A DNA stretch of 31,978 bases. Source: an uncultured Eubacteriales bacterium. Lineage in GTDB: Bacteria > Bacillota > Clostridia > Christensenellales > CAG-138. The translations under genes and the position numbers were made by a program. The stretch is from positions 1 through 31,978 of the forward strand of contig UQWD01000023.1 in NCBI GenBank assembly GCA_900544555.1, read 5' to 3'. A model generated the notes under the pieces. The model was given only the letters and a program-made list of their open reading frames with translations. It was not told the DNA's origin and did no database searches. Shown here piece by piece: positions 1-6,966 of the stretch (within the stretch, counting starts at the first letter, position 1; each line of letters starts with the position of its first letter).

Positions 1-125
1 CCACGCCGACGCCTGAGCAGCCCACGCCGACGCCTGAGCAGCCCACGCCGACGCCTGAGCAGCCCACGCCGACGCCTGAGCAGCCCACGCCGACGCCTGA
101 GCAGCCCACGCCGACGCCCGAGCCT
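1..125 (+). repeat. 21-bp in-frame tandem repeat encoding PTPTPEQ
   Basis: A 21-bp unit (CCCACGCCGACGCCTGAGCA plus G) is repeated with no differences from the window edge to about 104. One diverged copy follows at 105-125 and ends in PEP. The perfect identity at DNA level suggests recent expansion by slippage or recombination. Copy number is likely to vary between strains and may be collapsed in an assembly. The array may extend left of the window. Confidence 0.95.
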
Positions 126-227
126 GAGGATCCCCCGAAGGCCGGCGGCGTTAGCCTGGTACTGATTGGCGTTGCAGCGGCTACGCTTGGCTCAATCGGT
201 TTTATAGCCAAACGGAAAAGGGGTTAA
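1..227 (+). CDS. C-terminal end of a surface protein with PTPTPEQ repeats and a membrane anchor (5' truncated)
   Basis: The reading frame is open from the window edge to a TAA at 225-227 (codons start at position 3). It encodes tandem PTPTPEQ repeats, an acidic stretch, then PPKAGG, a hydrophobic segment of about 20 residues and the tail AKRKRG. This is the usual layout of a wall- or membrane-anchored protein: a Pro-rich wall-spanning linker, a membrane helix and a positively charged stop-transfer tail. PPKAGG sits where an LPXTG-type sorting signal would be, but it is not a canonical sortase motif, so sortase anchoring is only possible. The functional N-terminal domains lie outside the window, so the protein's role cannot be told. 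Confidence 0.8.
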   Translation, partial: TPTPEQPTPTPEQPTPTPEQPTPTPEQPTPTPEQPTPTPEPEDPPKAGGVSLVLIGVAAATLGSIGFIAKRKRG

Positions 228-271
228 CCTATTGTAAAGATCTGTTTCAATAAAACGATTACTAAAAAAGA

Positions 272-291
272 GGGGCCGTATCTACGGCCCC
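272..291. terminator. GGGGCCGT hairpin, terminator-like on the minus strand
   Basis: GGGGCCGT and ACGGCCCC form a perfect 8-bp stem with an ATCT loop. On the minus strand the stem is followed by CTC and six T residues (A-run at 265-270), which is the layout of an intrinsic terminator for leftward transcription. On the plus strand it follows the surface protein gene but lacks a good T-run. A near copy of the hairpin lies at 490-509. Confidence 0.6.
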
Positions 292-300
292 TTCAGTGTG

Positions 301-478
301 CCGAAAAAATGGCTGCGCCACGTTTTTCGAGTTAACACGTAGGCTTGCACATTGGCGCGGTCAGCGGCCCGTGAAAAGAAACCTTTGCTGCGCAAGTCAT
401 TCCGAATCTGACGCATATGTCGTCAGGTTCGGTTAAAGCCTATGGAGGTTGCGGCTCCGACCCAACCCCGGGTTTTTT
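301..478 (+). ncRNA. Candidate structured non-coding RNA, family not identified
   Basis: This stretch has no gene but folds into several compatible helices. A 5' hairpin runs 302-329, with CGAAAAA pairing TTTTTCG around an inner GGC/GCC. A long-range 9-bp stem pairs 338-346 (CGTAGGCTT) with 436-444 (AAGCCTATG). Inside it are a 12-bp hairpin, 402-413 with 421-432, and a possible GCGC helix near 355-358/390-393. A short GGTTG/CAACC hairpin (447-451/463-467) is followed by CCCCGGG and six T at 473-478, like an intrinsic terminator. The two non-Watson-Crick pairs (339/443 and 407/426) are G-U on the plus strand but would be A-C on the minus strand, which fixes the orientation. Size and layout fit a free-standing ncRNA; raiA-type RNA is one family to test, but I could not confirm it. 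Confidence 0.5.
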
Positions 479-485
479 GACAGGC

Positions 486-513
486 TTAAGGGGCCGTGTC
501 TACGGCCCCTTAA
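486..513. terminator. Second GGGGCCGT hairpin, 12-bp perfect stem
   Basis: TTAAGGGGCCGT (486-497) and ACGGCCCCTTAA (502-513) pair perfectly around a GTCT loop. The core 20 bases differ from the hairpin at 272-291 at one position. It lies 8 bases after the T-run that ends the candidate RNA. No long T-run follows on either strand, so it may be a weak bidirectional terminator or a repeated structural element. Confidence 0.5.
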
Positions 514-803
514 CCGTCGAAATCTACAAATGATTCGGGCAAGGCGGATGAGAGCTTGATAATTTAATGATTACGCGCATGCTAAGCTTACGCTCTGAAG
601 TATTATGCATGGGGCCGCTCTTAAACAATTAAGTCTCTTGAAAATGCTATCGATGGTAAAGCGGCATAGCCTGCCTATATAAACATAATAGATATAATCT
701 TAATATGTAAATAATGCCTTTTAATTTTATAATATGGATTATAAATTAAAGGGCTCAGTTGACCGTGCATAAATTTAAGCTCAATACCATGCCTCAAAGC
801 AAT
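514..803. other. Gene-free AT-rich stretch with an imperfect dyad at 717-752
   Basis: I see no coding region here. The only clear structure is an AT-rich inverted repeat at about 717-752. TTATAAT and ATTATAA surround an ATGG loop, and the arms extend outwards through AATT/AATT and CCTTTT/AAAGGG with single-base bulges. It could be a hairpin or a protein site between the candidate RNA and the end of pruA. Confidence 0.4.
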
Positions 804-832
804 ACCCGGCTTTCCATAGCGGTAAGCCGGGT
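804..832 (-). terminator. Probable terminator of pruA
   Basis: ACCCGGCTT (804-812) pairs with AAGCCGGGT (824-832). It lies about 50 bases downstream of the pruA stop in the direction of pruA transcription. The T content after the stem is only moderate on either strand, so termination efficiency is uncertain. Confidence 0.55.
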
Positions 833-879
833 TTGATTACTGCTTTTGCAGGGTTAAACGGCCTACAAACGCCCGCCGG

Positions 880-2511
880 TTATTCCTGAGCCATAAACGG
901 GTAGGATATGGCGGAGGAAGGGACCAGATTTTCCTTGACGGTACGGGGGCTCAGCCAGCGGTTTAGGTTAAGCGCGCTTCCCGCTTTATCGTTTGTGCCG
1001 GAAGCGCGTCCGCCGCCGAAGGGCTGCTGGCCCACAACCGCCCCGGTAGGCTTATCGTTGATATAGAAATTGCCCGCGCTGTGGCGCAGCATCCTTTCCA
1101 TATACTCGATGGCATAGCGGTCGTTTGCGAAAATAGCGCCCGTAAGGGCATACGGTGAGGCCGTATCGCAGATATGCAGCGTTTCGTCCAGCTTGTCGTC
1201 CTCGTATACGTAAACGGTAAGCACCGGCCCGAAGATTTCCTCCACCATTGTTTTAAAATCCGGCTTTTGAGCCAATATGATGGTTGGCGCGACAAAATAG
1301 CCCTTTGAATCGTCGCAGTTTCCTCCGCACAGGATCTGAGCGTCCGGCGACTGTTCTGCAAACTCAATATACGCTTTAATATTATCGAATGAAGCTTTGT
1401 CGATAACAGCGCCCATGAAATTTGTAAAGTCCCTAACATCGCCCATCTTAAGCTTTGAAACAGCGTCGATTAGGCGGGGCTTTATCTCACCCCATAGACT
1501 GTTGGGAATAAACGCGCGCGACGCCGCGGAGCATTTCTGGCCCTGATATTCAAACGCGCCGCGTACCAGCGCTGCCGTCAGCGGCTCAACATCGGCGGTG
1601 GGGTGGGCGAACACAAAATCCTTTCCGCCGGTTTCACCAACAAGTCGGGGATATGACTCATACCTGCCAATCTGTTGGCCGACCTGAGCCCATACGCTGC
1701 GGAATACGGACGTGGAGCCGGTGAAGTGGAAGCCGCCGAGTTTCGGGTGGTTGAGTACATACGTGCTGATATCGCTTCCGCGGCAGGGCACGAAGTTGAT
1801 AACGCCGGCGGGAAGGCCGGCTTCCATCAACAACTGCATAACATAGTAGTTCGAGAGCACGGCGGTTGAGGAGGGCTTCCACAACACCGTGTTGCCCAGC
1901 ATTGCGGGCGCGGTACATAAATTGCCGCCGATTGATGTGAAGTTAAAGGGCGTAACCGCCACAACAAACCCGTCCAAAGGCCGATATTCCACTCGGTTGA
2001 TAACGCCCGGCGTTGAAATGGGCTGCTCTTTAAATATTTCCTGCGCAAAATATGCGTTGAACCTGAAAAAATCGCACAGCTCGCACACGCAGTCGATCTC
2101 CGCCTGAAAAGCGGTTTTGCTTTGACCCAGCATGGTCGCGGCGTTCATCTTTTGCCTGTGCGGACCCGCCAAAAGATCCGCCGCTTTTTTGAATATGCTG
2201 GCGCGCTGGACCCAGGGCGTTTCCTCCCATTGCTCCTTTGCGCTTAACGCAGCTTCGATGGCGGACTGTAATTGAGCCTCGCCCGCCATGTGGTATTGAG
2301 CGATAACCGTTTTATGCTCATGAGGAACAACGCACGTTCCCATGCGTCCGGTACGGACCTCTTTCCCGCCGATAATAAGCGGTATCTCTACGGTTTGGGC
2401 AGCCTGCTTCTCCAGCTCCTTTTTAAGCTCCGCCCTTTCCGGGGTTCCTGGCGCGTAGGAGAGGATGGGTTCATTTTCTGGCATTGCCATGTGAAAGTGG
2501 AAATTGCTCAT
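880..2511 (-). CDS. pruA: L-glutamate gamma-semialdehyde (P5C) dehydrogenase
   Basis: This 543-residue aldehyde dehydrogenase oxidises glutamate semialdehyde, the open form of delta-1-pyrroline-5-carboxylate, to glutamate with NAD+; this is the second step of proline catabolism. The length and the N-terminal extension match the ALDH4/PruA type. Visible landmarks are TPFNFTSIGG with Asn190 (oxyanion hole), GETGGKDF with Glu293 (general base), GQKCSAASR with the nucleophile Cys327, and EEIFGPVL before the C-terminal domain. The ATG at 2509-2511 has AAAGGAG about 8 bases upstream. There is no fused proline dehydrogenase domain; the divergent operon starting at 2833 probably supplies that activity. 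The family assignment is firm, and pairing with the neighbouring oxidase complex is inference. Confidence 0.93.
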   Translation of the reverse strand: MSNFHFHMAMPENEPILSYAPGTPERAELKKELEKQAAQTVEIPLIIGGKEVRTGRMGTCVVPHEHKTVIAQYHMAGEAQLQSAIEAALSAKEQWEETPWVQRASIFKKAADLLAGPHRQKMNAATMLGQSKTAFQAEIDCVCELCDFFRFNAYFAQEIFKEQPISTPGVINRVEYRPLDGFVVAVTPFNFTSIGGNLCTAPAMLGNTVLWKPSSTAVLSNYYVMQLLMEAGLPAGVINFVPCRGSDISTYVLNHPKLGGFHFTGSTSVFRSVWAQVGQQIGRYESYPRLVGETGGKDFVFAHPTADVEPLTAALVRGAFEYQGQKCSAASRAFIPNSLWGEIKPRLIDAVSKLKMGDVRDFTNFMGAVIDKASFDNIKAYIEFAEQSPDAQILCGGNCDDSKGYFVAPTIILAQKPDFKTMVEEIFGPVLTVYVYEDDKLDETLHICDTASPYALTGAIFANDRYAIEYMERMLRHSAGNFYINDKPTGAVVGQQPFGGGRASGTNDKAGSALNLNRWLSPRTVKENLVPSSAISYPFMAQE

Positions 2512-2832
2512 TCTAAACTCCTTTCAATGTGAAACAATTAGAGGGGGCGTAGGGCACGTCTCATTTTAGCGAATACCCAGCACCCTCCGCCGCGGGAATA
2601 CAGCGGTTTAAACGGGCGGACGGATCGGCCCTATCGATAATACGGCGCGCCGAACGCTTTATCCGCCGGCAAAAACTTATCACTTAGTGAAGCCTTTAAA
2701 ATATATAAAGAGCTTCGCTGACAATTTACATTTTAACACAAATCCGCCTCAGGGTGAACTTGCCAATTTGTATAAAATACGATATTCTAGTTTTAAGATA
2801 TAAACAAAACCCTATAGATAAGGCGGTGCTCA
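2512..2832. promoter_or_regulatory. Divergent pruA / proline oxidase control region
   Basis: This 321-base gap separates two divergent transcription units of one predicted pathway. For the rightward operon there is a promoter-like pair TTGCCA (2760-2765), 17-base spacer, TATTCT (2783-2788). A large inverted repeat spans 2686-2719: AGTGAAGC and GCTTCGCT form the outer arms and CTTTA and TAAAG the inner arms, with one bulged base. A shorter palindrome TCACTTAGTGA sits at 2680-2690. These are candidate sites for a regulator shared by both units. No convincing -35/-10 pair was found for pruA. Confidence 0.5.
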
Positions 2833-3138
2833 ATGAGACTTTCAGAACATCCAATTCTTGAATTTAACCGGGGCAAGGAAATCAGCTTTACATTTAATGG
2901 ACGTAAGATGACGGGATATGAAGGGGAAACCATTGCCGCCGCCCTGCATGCCGCCGGTGTTAAGGAGCTTGGGGAGAGCATCATCCTTCATAGGCCGCGA
3001 GGGCTTTACTGCGCGATTGGGAATTGCTCCTCCTGTCTGATGACGGTTGACGGGGTGGCCAATGTAAAGGTGTGCGTGACCGAGCTTTGCGACGGTATGG
3101 CCGTAGAATTTCAAAAGGGAAAGGGGACGGTTGTATGA
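2833..3138 (+). CDS. (2Fe-2S)-binding subunit of an amino-acid oxidase complex
   Basis: This 101-residue plant-type (2Fe-2S) ferredoxin-like protein belongs to the HcnA / sarcosine-oxidase-alpha N-terminal group. The cluster ligands are visible in YCAIGNCSSC followed by a distal Cys in VKVC, at about residues 57-81. In related enzymes this domain either forms a separate small subunit, as here, or is fused to the FAD subunit encoded next. It is the first gene of a five-gene operon, with an AAGGCGG-type site before the ATG. Its TGA overlaps the ATG of the next gene (ATGA, 3135-3138), indicating translational coupling. It probably relays electrons within the complex. The substrate is inferred from the neighbouring pruA. 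Confidence 0.85.
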   Translation: MRLSEHPILEFNRGKEISFTFNGRKMTGYEGETIAAALHAAGVKELGESIILHRPRGLYCAIGNCSSCLMTVDGVANVKVCVTELCDGMAVEFQKGKGTVV

Positions 3139-4238
3139 TAAGCACGGAGCTGCTGATAATCGGCGGCGGTCCGGCCGGGCTGTGCGCGGCAATCAGCGCC
3201 GCGGGCAGCGGAAGCCGGGTTACGCTTTTGGAGAGAAACCGCGCGCTTGGCGGTCAACTGGTCAAGCAAACGCATATGTTTTTCGGTTCTGAAAAGCAAT
3301 ATGCGTCAACTCGCGGTATCGACATCGCGTCAATCCTTCTTTATGAGTTAAAAAAGTATGGCGATAGAGTAAAGATCATGACGGACACAACCGCGGTAGG
3401 TATTTACGAGGACGGCATCGTTACAGCTTTATATAAGGAAGAAAAATACTTAAAAATCCGGCCTCAGGCTATAATTGCCGCCACGGGCGCTTACGAAAAG
3501 CCGCTGGCGTTCCCGAATAACGATTTGCCGGGCGTGTATGGCGCCGGCGCCGTCCAGACGCTGATGAACGTATACGGCGTTAAACCGGGGAACAGGGCCT
3601 TGATGGTCGGCGCGGGAAACATCGGGCTTATCGTAAGCTATCAACTTATGCAGGCGGGCGTACAGGTAGGGGCGATTTTAGACGCTGCCCCAAAGATTGG
3701 CGGATACCTGGTACACGCTTCCAAAGTCGCGCGCATGGGCGTGCCGATACTATCCTCGCACACGGTTAAGGAGGCGCAGGGCAATACGCGCCTGAAGCGC
3801 GCCGTCGTGTGCCGTGTGGATTCGAGCTTTAGCCCGATTCCAGGTACGGAAAAGGCGTTTGATGTGGATACGATGTGCATCGCCGTTGGGTTATCGCCGC
3901 TTAACGAGCTGCTTGAGATGCGCGGGTGCAAAATGAAATATGTTCCGCAGCTTGGCGGAAGCGTCCCCGTCCGCGGAGAAAACTATGAAACCTCGGTCGA
4001 CTCCCTGTTTGTCGCCGGAGATACCTCGGGCATTGAGGAAGCGAGCAGCGCGATGGTGGAGGGGCGGATAGCGGGCCTTTGCGCGAGCGCGAAAATCGGC
4101 CGCAGGCGGCCTGACTACGACGAGCTTTTAAGCGATTACTTCAGGCAGCTCGACGAGCTCAGATCCGGCCCGGCGGGGCGGCATATACGCGAGGGCGCGG
4201 CTCAAACCCTGATAAAGGAAGGTGAGCAATATGTTTAA
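3135..4238 (+). CDS. FAD/NAD(P)-dependent oxidoreductase subunit (PDH-alpha / HcnB-like)
   Basis: This 367-residue flavoprotein has two nucleotide-binding sites. The N-terminal FAD motif is IIGGGPAGLCAA at about residues 8-19, the second dinucleotide fold is VGAGNIG near residue 180, and the C-terminal FAD contact is VAGDTSGIEEASSAM. In homologous proline dehydrogenase and opine or sarcosine oxidase complexes this subunit passes electrons between the iron-sulfur centres and a soluble acceptor. I chose the ATG at 3135 because it overlaps the preceding stop and starts directly before the FAD-binding strand; an open frame upstream adds 21 residues with no family resemblance. The stop overlaps the next gene. 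Direction of electron flow and acceptor (NAD+, quinone or ferredoxin) cannot be read from sequence. Confidence 0.88.
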   Translation: MISTELLIIGGGPAGLCAAISAAGSGSRVTLLERNRALGGQLVKQTHMFFGSEKQYASTRGIDIASILLYELKKYGDRVKIMTDTTAVGIYEDGIVTALYKEEKYLKIRPQAIIAATGAYEKPLAFPNNDLPGVYGAGAVQTLMNVYGVKPGNRALMVGAGNIGLIVSYQLMQAGVQVGAILDAAPKIGGYLVHASKVARMGVPILSSHTVKEAQGNTRLKRAVVCRVDSSFSPIPGTEKAFDVDTMCIAVGLSPLNELLEMRGCKMKYVPQLGGSVPVRGENYETSVDSLFVAGDTSGIEEASSAMVEGRIAGLCASAKIGRRRPDYDELLSDYFRQLDELRSGPAGRHIREGAAQTLIKEGEQYV

Positions 4239-4734
4239 AGAAACGGGTATCCCGTCCCCGGATATGGTTTTAAAGCGATTCCCGCCGATGGAGCGGATAA
4301 ACAAAGGGCCCGTAGCCGTAGTGGAATGCTATGAGCGCATTCCCTGCAACCCTTGCCAGCGTGCCTGCAAGTTTGGGGCGATACGCGTTGGCGACGATAT
4401 AAACAACCTGCCTGTGCTGGATTTTGAGGCATGCACGGGCTGCGGGCTTTGCGTGAGCCGCTGCCCGGGGCTGGCAATCATGATTGTGGACGGCTCCAAA
4501 AACAGCTCTACGGTTGAGATGCGCGTGCCGTATGAGTTCCTGCCTCTGCCCAAACCGGGCGAAGAGGTTTGGGCTCTTGACAGGGCGGGAAAGCGTATAG
4601 GAAAAGTAAAGGTGGTTAAGGTGATGAACCCGGGCTCGTTTGACCGAACGCCGATTATAGCGGCGGAGGTTGATCGCGCGCTCATATACGCGTTTAGAAA
4701 CATCAGCGTGGAGGATAGCGCCAATGGAAGATAA
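4231..4734 (+). CDS. 4Fe-4S ferredoxin-type subunit
   Basis: This 167-residue protein has two cysteine groups. A CNPCQRAC motif lies at about residues 33-40, and a second group CTGCGLCVSRCPG at about residues 68-80 looks like a standard 4Fe-4S binding site. The C-terminal half (about residues 95-167) is a basic beta-rich region without cysteines. I prefer ATG 4231, which has AAGGAAGGTGA at good spacing; a GTG at 4222 is the alternative and lies inside the Shine-Dalgarno site. The start overlaps the preceding gene by 8 bases and the end overlaps the next by 11. It is the likely electron-transfer subunit between the two flavoproteins of the complex, similar to the small Fe-S subunit of archaeal PDH operons. 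Confidence 0.82.
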   Translation: MFKETGIPSPDMVLKRFPPMERINKGPVAVVECYERIPCNPCQRACKFGAIRVGDDINNLPVLDFEACTGCGLCVSRCPGLAIMIVDGSKNSSTVEMRVPYEFLPLPKPGEEVWALDRAGKRIGKVKVVKVMNPGSFDRTPIIAAEVDRALIYAFRNISVEDSANGR

Positions 4735-5011
4735 TATCATTGTATGCAGGTGTTCGGATGTTACCCTCAGCCAGGTGCGCAGGCTGATTACGGAAGGTTA
4801 TACGTCGTTTGATGAGATAAAGCGCATAACCCGATCCGGCATGGGGCCGTGCAGGGGTAAGACCTGCGGGCCTATAATCATGCGTGAAATCGCGCTTGCG
4901 ACGGGCAGACGGGTAAGCGAGCTTGAAAACCAAACGTGCAGGCCGCCGGTTACAGGCGTGCGGCTTGAGCTTATTGCGGAGGAGGCGGAAAAAGATGATA
5001 AGAACGGCTGA
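4724..5011 (+). CDS. BFD-like (2Fe-2S)-binding subunit
   Basis: This 95-residue protein matches the bacterioferritin-associated-ferredoxin-like (2Fe-2S) domain. VCRCSDVT supplies two cysteines near residues 8-10, and MGPCRGKTC supplies two more near residues 43-48. The same domain is fused to larger subunits in NirB, in sarcosine oxidase alpha-like proteins and in the gamma or alpha subunits of dye-linked proline dehydrogenase; here it is free-standing. The ATG follows GAGGATAG and overlaps the preceding gene by 11 bases; its own end overlaps the next gene by 17 bases. With three different Fe-S proteins and two flavoproteins, the operon encodes a complete short electron-transfer chain. Confidence 0.85.
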   Translation: MEDNIIVCRCSDVTLSQVRRLITEGYTSFDEIKRITRSGMGPCRGKTCGPIIMREIALATGRRVSELENQTCRPPVTGVRLELIAEEAEKDDKNG

Positions 5012-6143
5012 CGTTGTAATCATCGGCGGCGGCATTTCAGGCTGTTCCTCCGCCTACCAGCTGGCCAAACGCGGCGTAAAAAATATCGTGGTGGTTGAGC
5101 GCGGGTTCGTATGCAGGGGTTCGACCGGGGCTTGCGGAGCGGGAGTGCGCATGCAATGGGGTACGGAGATGAACTGCCGCCTTGCCCAGTACAGCATTGA
5201 TTTTTACGAGCGCGCGAACGAATTGCTTGAATATGAAGGCGACGTGGAGTTTAAGCAAAAGGGATACCTCCTCATATCGGACGATGAGCGCGAGCTTGAG
5301 CAGTTTAAAAAGAATATCGCCGTACAGCGCGCCTTGGGGATTGATTCAAGGATTATTACGCTTGAAGAGGCTAAATCGCTTGTGCCGCACCTGAACGCAG
5401 AGATACTAAAGGGCGCGGCATATTGTGAAAAGGACGGGTTTTTGAACCCGTTCCTGACAACGGACGCGTTTTACCGCGCAGCCAGGCGCATGGGGGTTGC
5501 TTTCCTGACTCATACGGAAGTAACGGGGATACGGCTGCAAAATTCAAGGGTGGCTGCTGTTGAAACTTCCGCCGGGCCGATTTTTACGCGCGTTGCGGTA
5601 AACGCGGCGGGCGGGTACGCCAGGCGGATATGCGATATGGCTGGTGTTGAATTCCCGTCTTATTCGGAGCGGCACCAGATATTGGTTACAGAGCCGGTCG
5701 AGCCCATGCAGGATCCCATGGTGATGTCGTTCGGCATGAACCTGTACGCCCAGCAATCCCCGCACGGCTCTTTTATCATGGGCCGCAGCGACGAAAGCGA
5801 GCCTAGGGATCTTAGGGTCACGTCCAGCTGGCGCTTTTTAGAGGAGATGGCCGTTACCATAAGGCGCGTGCTGCCCCCGGTCGCCAAGCTGCGCGTTATC
5901 AGGCAATGGGCGGGCCTGTATAATATTACGCCGGATCGCCAGCCGGTCTACGATGAGGCGCAGGAAGCCGCAGGGTTTTTCATAGCGGCGGGATTTAGCG
6001 GGCATGGGTTTATGTTCGGCCCTGTCACCGGGATGGCGGTCGCGGATATGGTTTTGAACCAGCACTGCGGTTTGGATGTAAGCAGGCTGGGCTTAAAGCG
6101 ATTTGAATCCGGCGGGCTCGTTTATGAACCGTCTGTAGTATAA
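4995..6143 (+). CDS. DAO-family FAD oxidoreductase, predicted proline (or hydroxyproline) dehydrogenase catalytic subunit
   Basis: This 382-residue protein belongs to the D-amino-acid-oxidase / sarcosine-oxidase-beta / PDH-beta family. It starts with the FAD motif VVIIGGGISGCSSAYQLAKRG. A second family signature lies near the end, around AAGFSGHGFMFGPVTGM, where the conserved GxGxxxGP loop closes on the flavin. The ATG at 4995 overlaps the previous gene by 17 bases and has GGAGGCGG upstream. In multi-subunit dye-linked L-proline dehydrogenases this subunit oxidises proline to P5C. Divergent pruA would then take P5C to glutamate, which makes proline or hydroxyproline the most likely substrate. 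Sarcosine, glycine or D-amino acids remain possible, because the family cannot be resolved by motif alone. Confidence 0.85.
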   Translation: MIRTADVVIIGGGISGCSSAYQLAKRGVKNIVVVERGFVCRGSTGACGAGVRMQWGTEMNCRLAQYSIDFYERANELLEYEGDVEFKQKGYLLISDDERELEQFKKNIAVQRALGIDSRIITLEEAKSLVPHLNAEILKGAAYCEKDGFLNPFLTTDAFYRAARRMGVAFLTHTEVTGIRLQNSRVAAVETSAGPIFTRVAVNAAGGYARRICDMAGVEFPSYSERHQILVTEPVEPMQDPMVMSFGMNLYAQQSPHGSFIMGRSDESEPRDLRVTSSWRFLEEMAVTIRRVLPPVAKLRVIRQWAGLYNITPDRQPVYDEAQEAAGFFIAAGFSGHGFMFGPVTGMAVADMVLNQHCGLDVSRLGLKRFESGGLVYEPSVV

Positions 6144-6163
6144 GCTCAATAATGGGGGAAAAT

Positions 6164-6187
6164 GAAGCCGGGGGTTACCCCGGCTTC
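6164..6187 (+). terminator. Hairpin after the oxidase operon
   Basis: GAAGCCGGGG (6164-6173) and CCCCGGCTTC (6178-6187) form a perfect 10-bp stem 21 bases after the operon's last stop codon. No T-run follows on the plus strand, so it is either an atypical terminator or an RNA-stabilising 3' hairpin. Confidence 0.6.
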
Positions 6188-6272
6188 AGCCCGATGAAAA
6201 ACTGCGTTTACCATCGAAAAAACGCGTACCCTGCGCTGCCGCGGACGGTATTATATACCAAAAGGAGTATTT

Positions 6273-6785
6273 ATGGATTTAAAGCTAGCCGCCATGGATG
6301 ACTTACCAGAATTAAAAGCAGTATACAAAAAAATAATTGAGTGTATGGATGAGAACAATATCCCAATTTGGGATGATATTTATCCTTGTGAGCTTTTCAA
6401 TGAAGATATTAAAAGTAACCGTCTTTATATTTTAACGGAAAATAGTGAAATCATTTCAGCATTCGTTTTGTCTGAATCGAATGCGGGTTCCGAAAATATA
6501 ACATGGAAAAACAAACATGCTAAAGCATTATATCTTGACAGGCTTGGAGTGAATGTAAATTATATGAGAAGAGGAATAGGCGGGTTAACGCTCGTTAAAG
6601 CGATTGCCCTTGCAAAAGAAAAGGGCGCTGAATATTTAAGGCTTTTTGTTGCGGATATAAATAAACCTGCGATAAGCCTTTATATAAAGAGCGGCTTCTT
6701 ACCCGCTGACGGATTATATGAAGAAATTATTGATGATGGCTTTATATTGCGTGAATTAGGATTTGAAATCAAAACTTCACTATAG
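6273..6785 (+). CDS. GNAT-family N-acetyltransferase
   Basis: This 170-residue protein has the GNAT fold signature. LDRLGVNVNYMRRGIGGLTL at about residues 90-109 carries the R-x-x-G-x-G acetyl-CoA pyrophosphate loop (RRGIGG), followed by an alpha helix. Later comes INKPAISLYIKSGF, the typical beta-bulge N-x-A-x-x-x-Y-x-x-x-G-F motif. It would transfer an acetyl group from acetyl-CoA to an amine; the substrate is unknown. AAAAGGAG lies 7 bases before the ATG. The gene is clearly more AT-rich than the operon to its left and stands alone, which suggests a separate, possibly acquired, origin. Confidence 0.88.
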   Translation: MDLKLAAMDDLPELKAVYKKIIECMDENNIPIWDDIYPCELFNEDIKSNRLYILTENSEIISAFVLSESNAGSENITWKNKHAKALYLDRLGVNVNYMRRGIGGLTLVKAIALAKEKGAEYLRLFVADINKPAISLYIKSGFLPADGLYEEIIDDGFILRELGFEIKTSL

Positions 6786-6966
6786 CATATTGGAGCTTTT
6801 GGACGCTGCTTGGTTAACACTGCTACGCCTTATTTCGAGAAACTGCCTTTTAAAAATTTTATTTTCTATCGCCTCAGTAAATCTAATTAAAACCCGTCTA
6901 CAAAACAGCCGTTTGAATTATTATAAATAAATATGATATAGAGGAAGACCACTATATTTGCTTTAG

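Noticed and set aside
1..125. CRISPR array at the window start
   Set aside because: The 21-bp units are directly tandem without spacers and translate in frame as PTPTPEQ, so this is a coding repeat.
402..478. tRNA or small SRP RNA in the left intergenic region
   Set aside because: No cloverleaf with a TTC-loop or CCA end, and no GGAAGGAAGCAG-type SRP loop, is present; the helices fit a different architecture.
963..1439. Long open frame in another minus-strand frame inside pruA
   Set aside because: It lies wholly within the well-supported pruA gene, has no ribosome binding site and is low in recognisable protein character.
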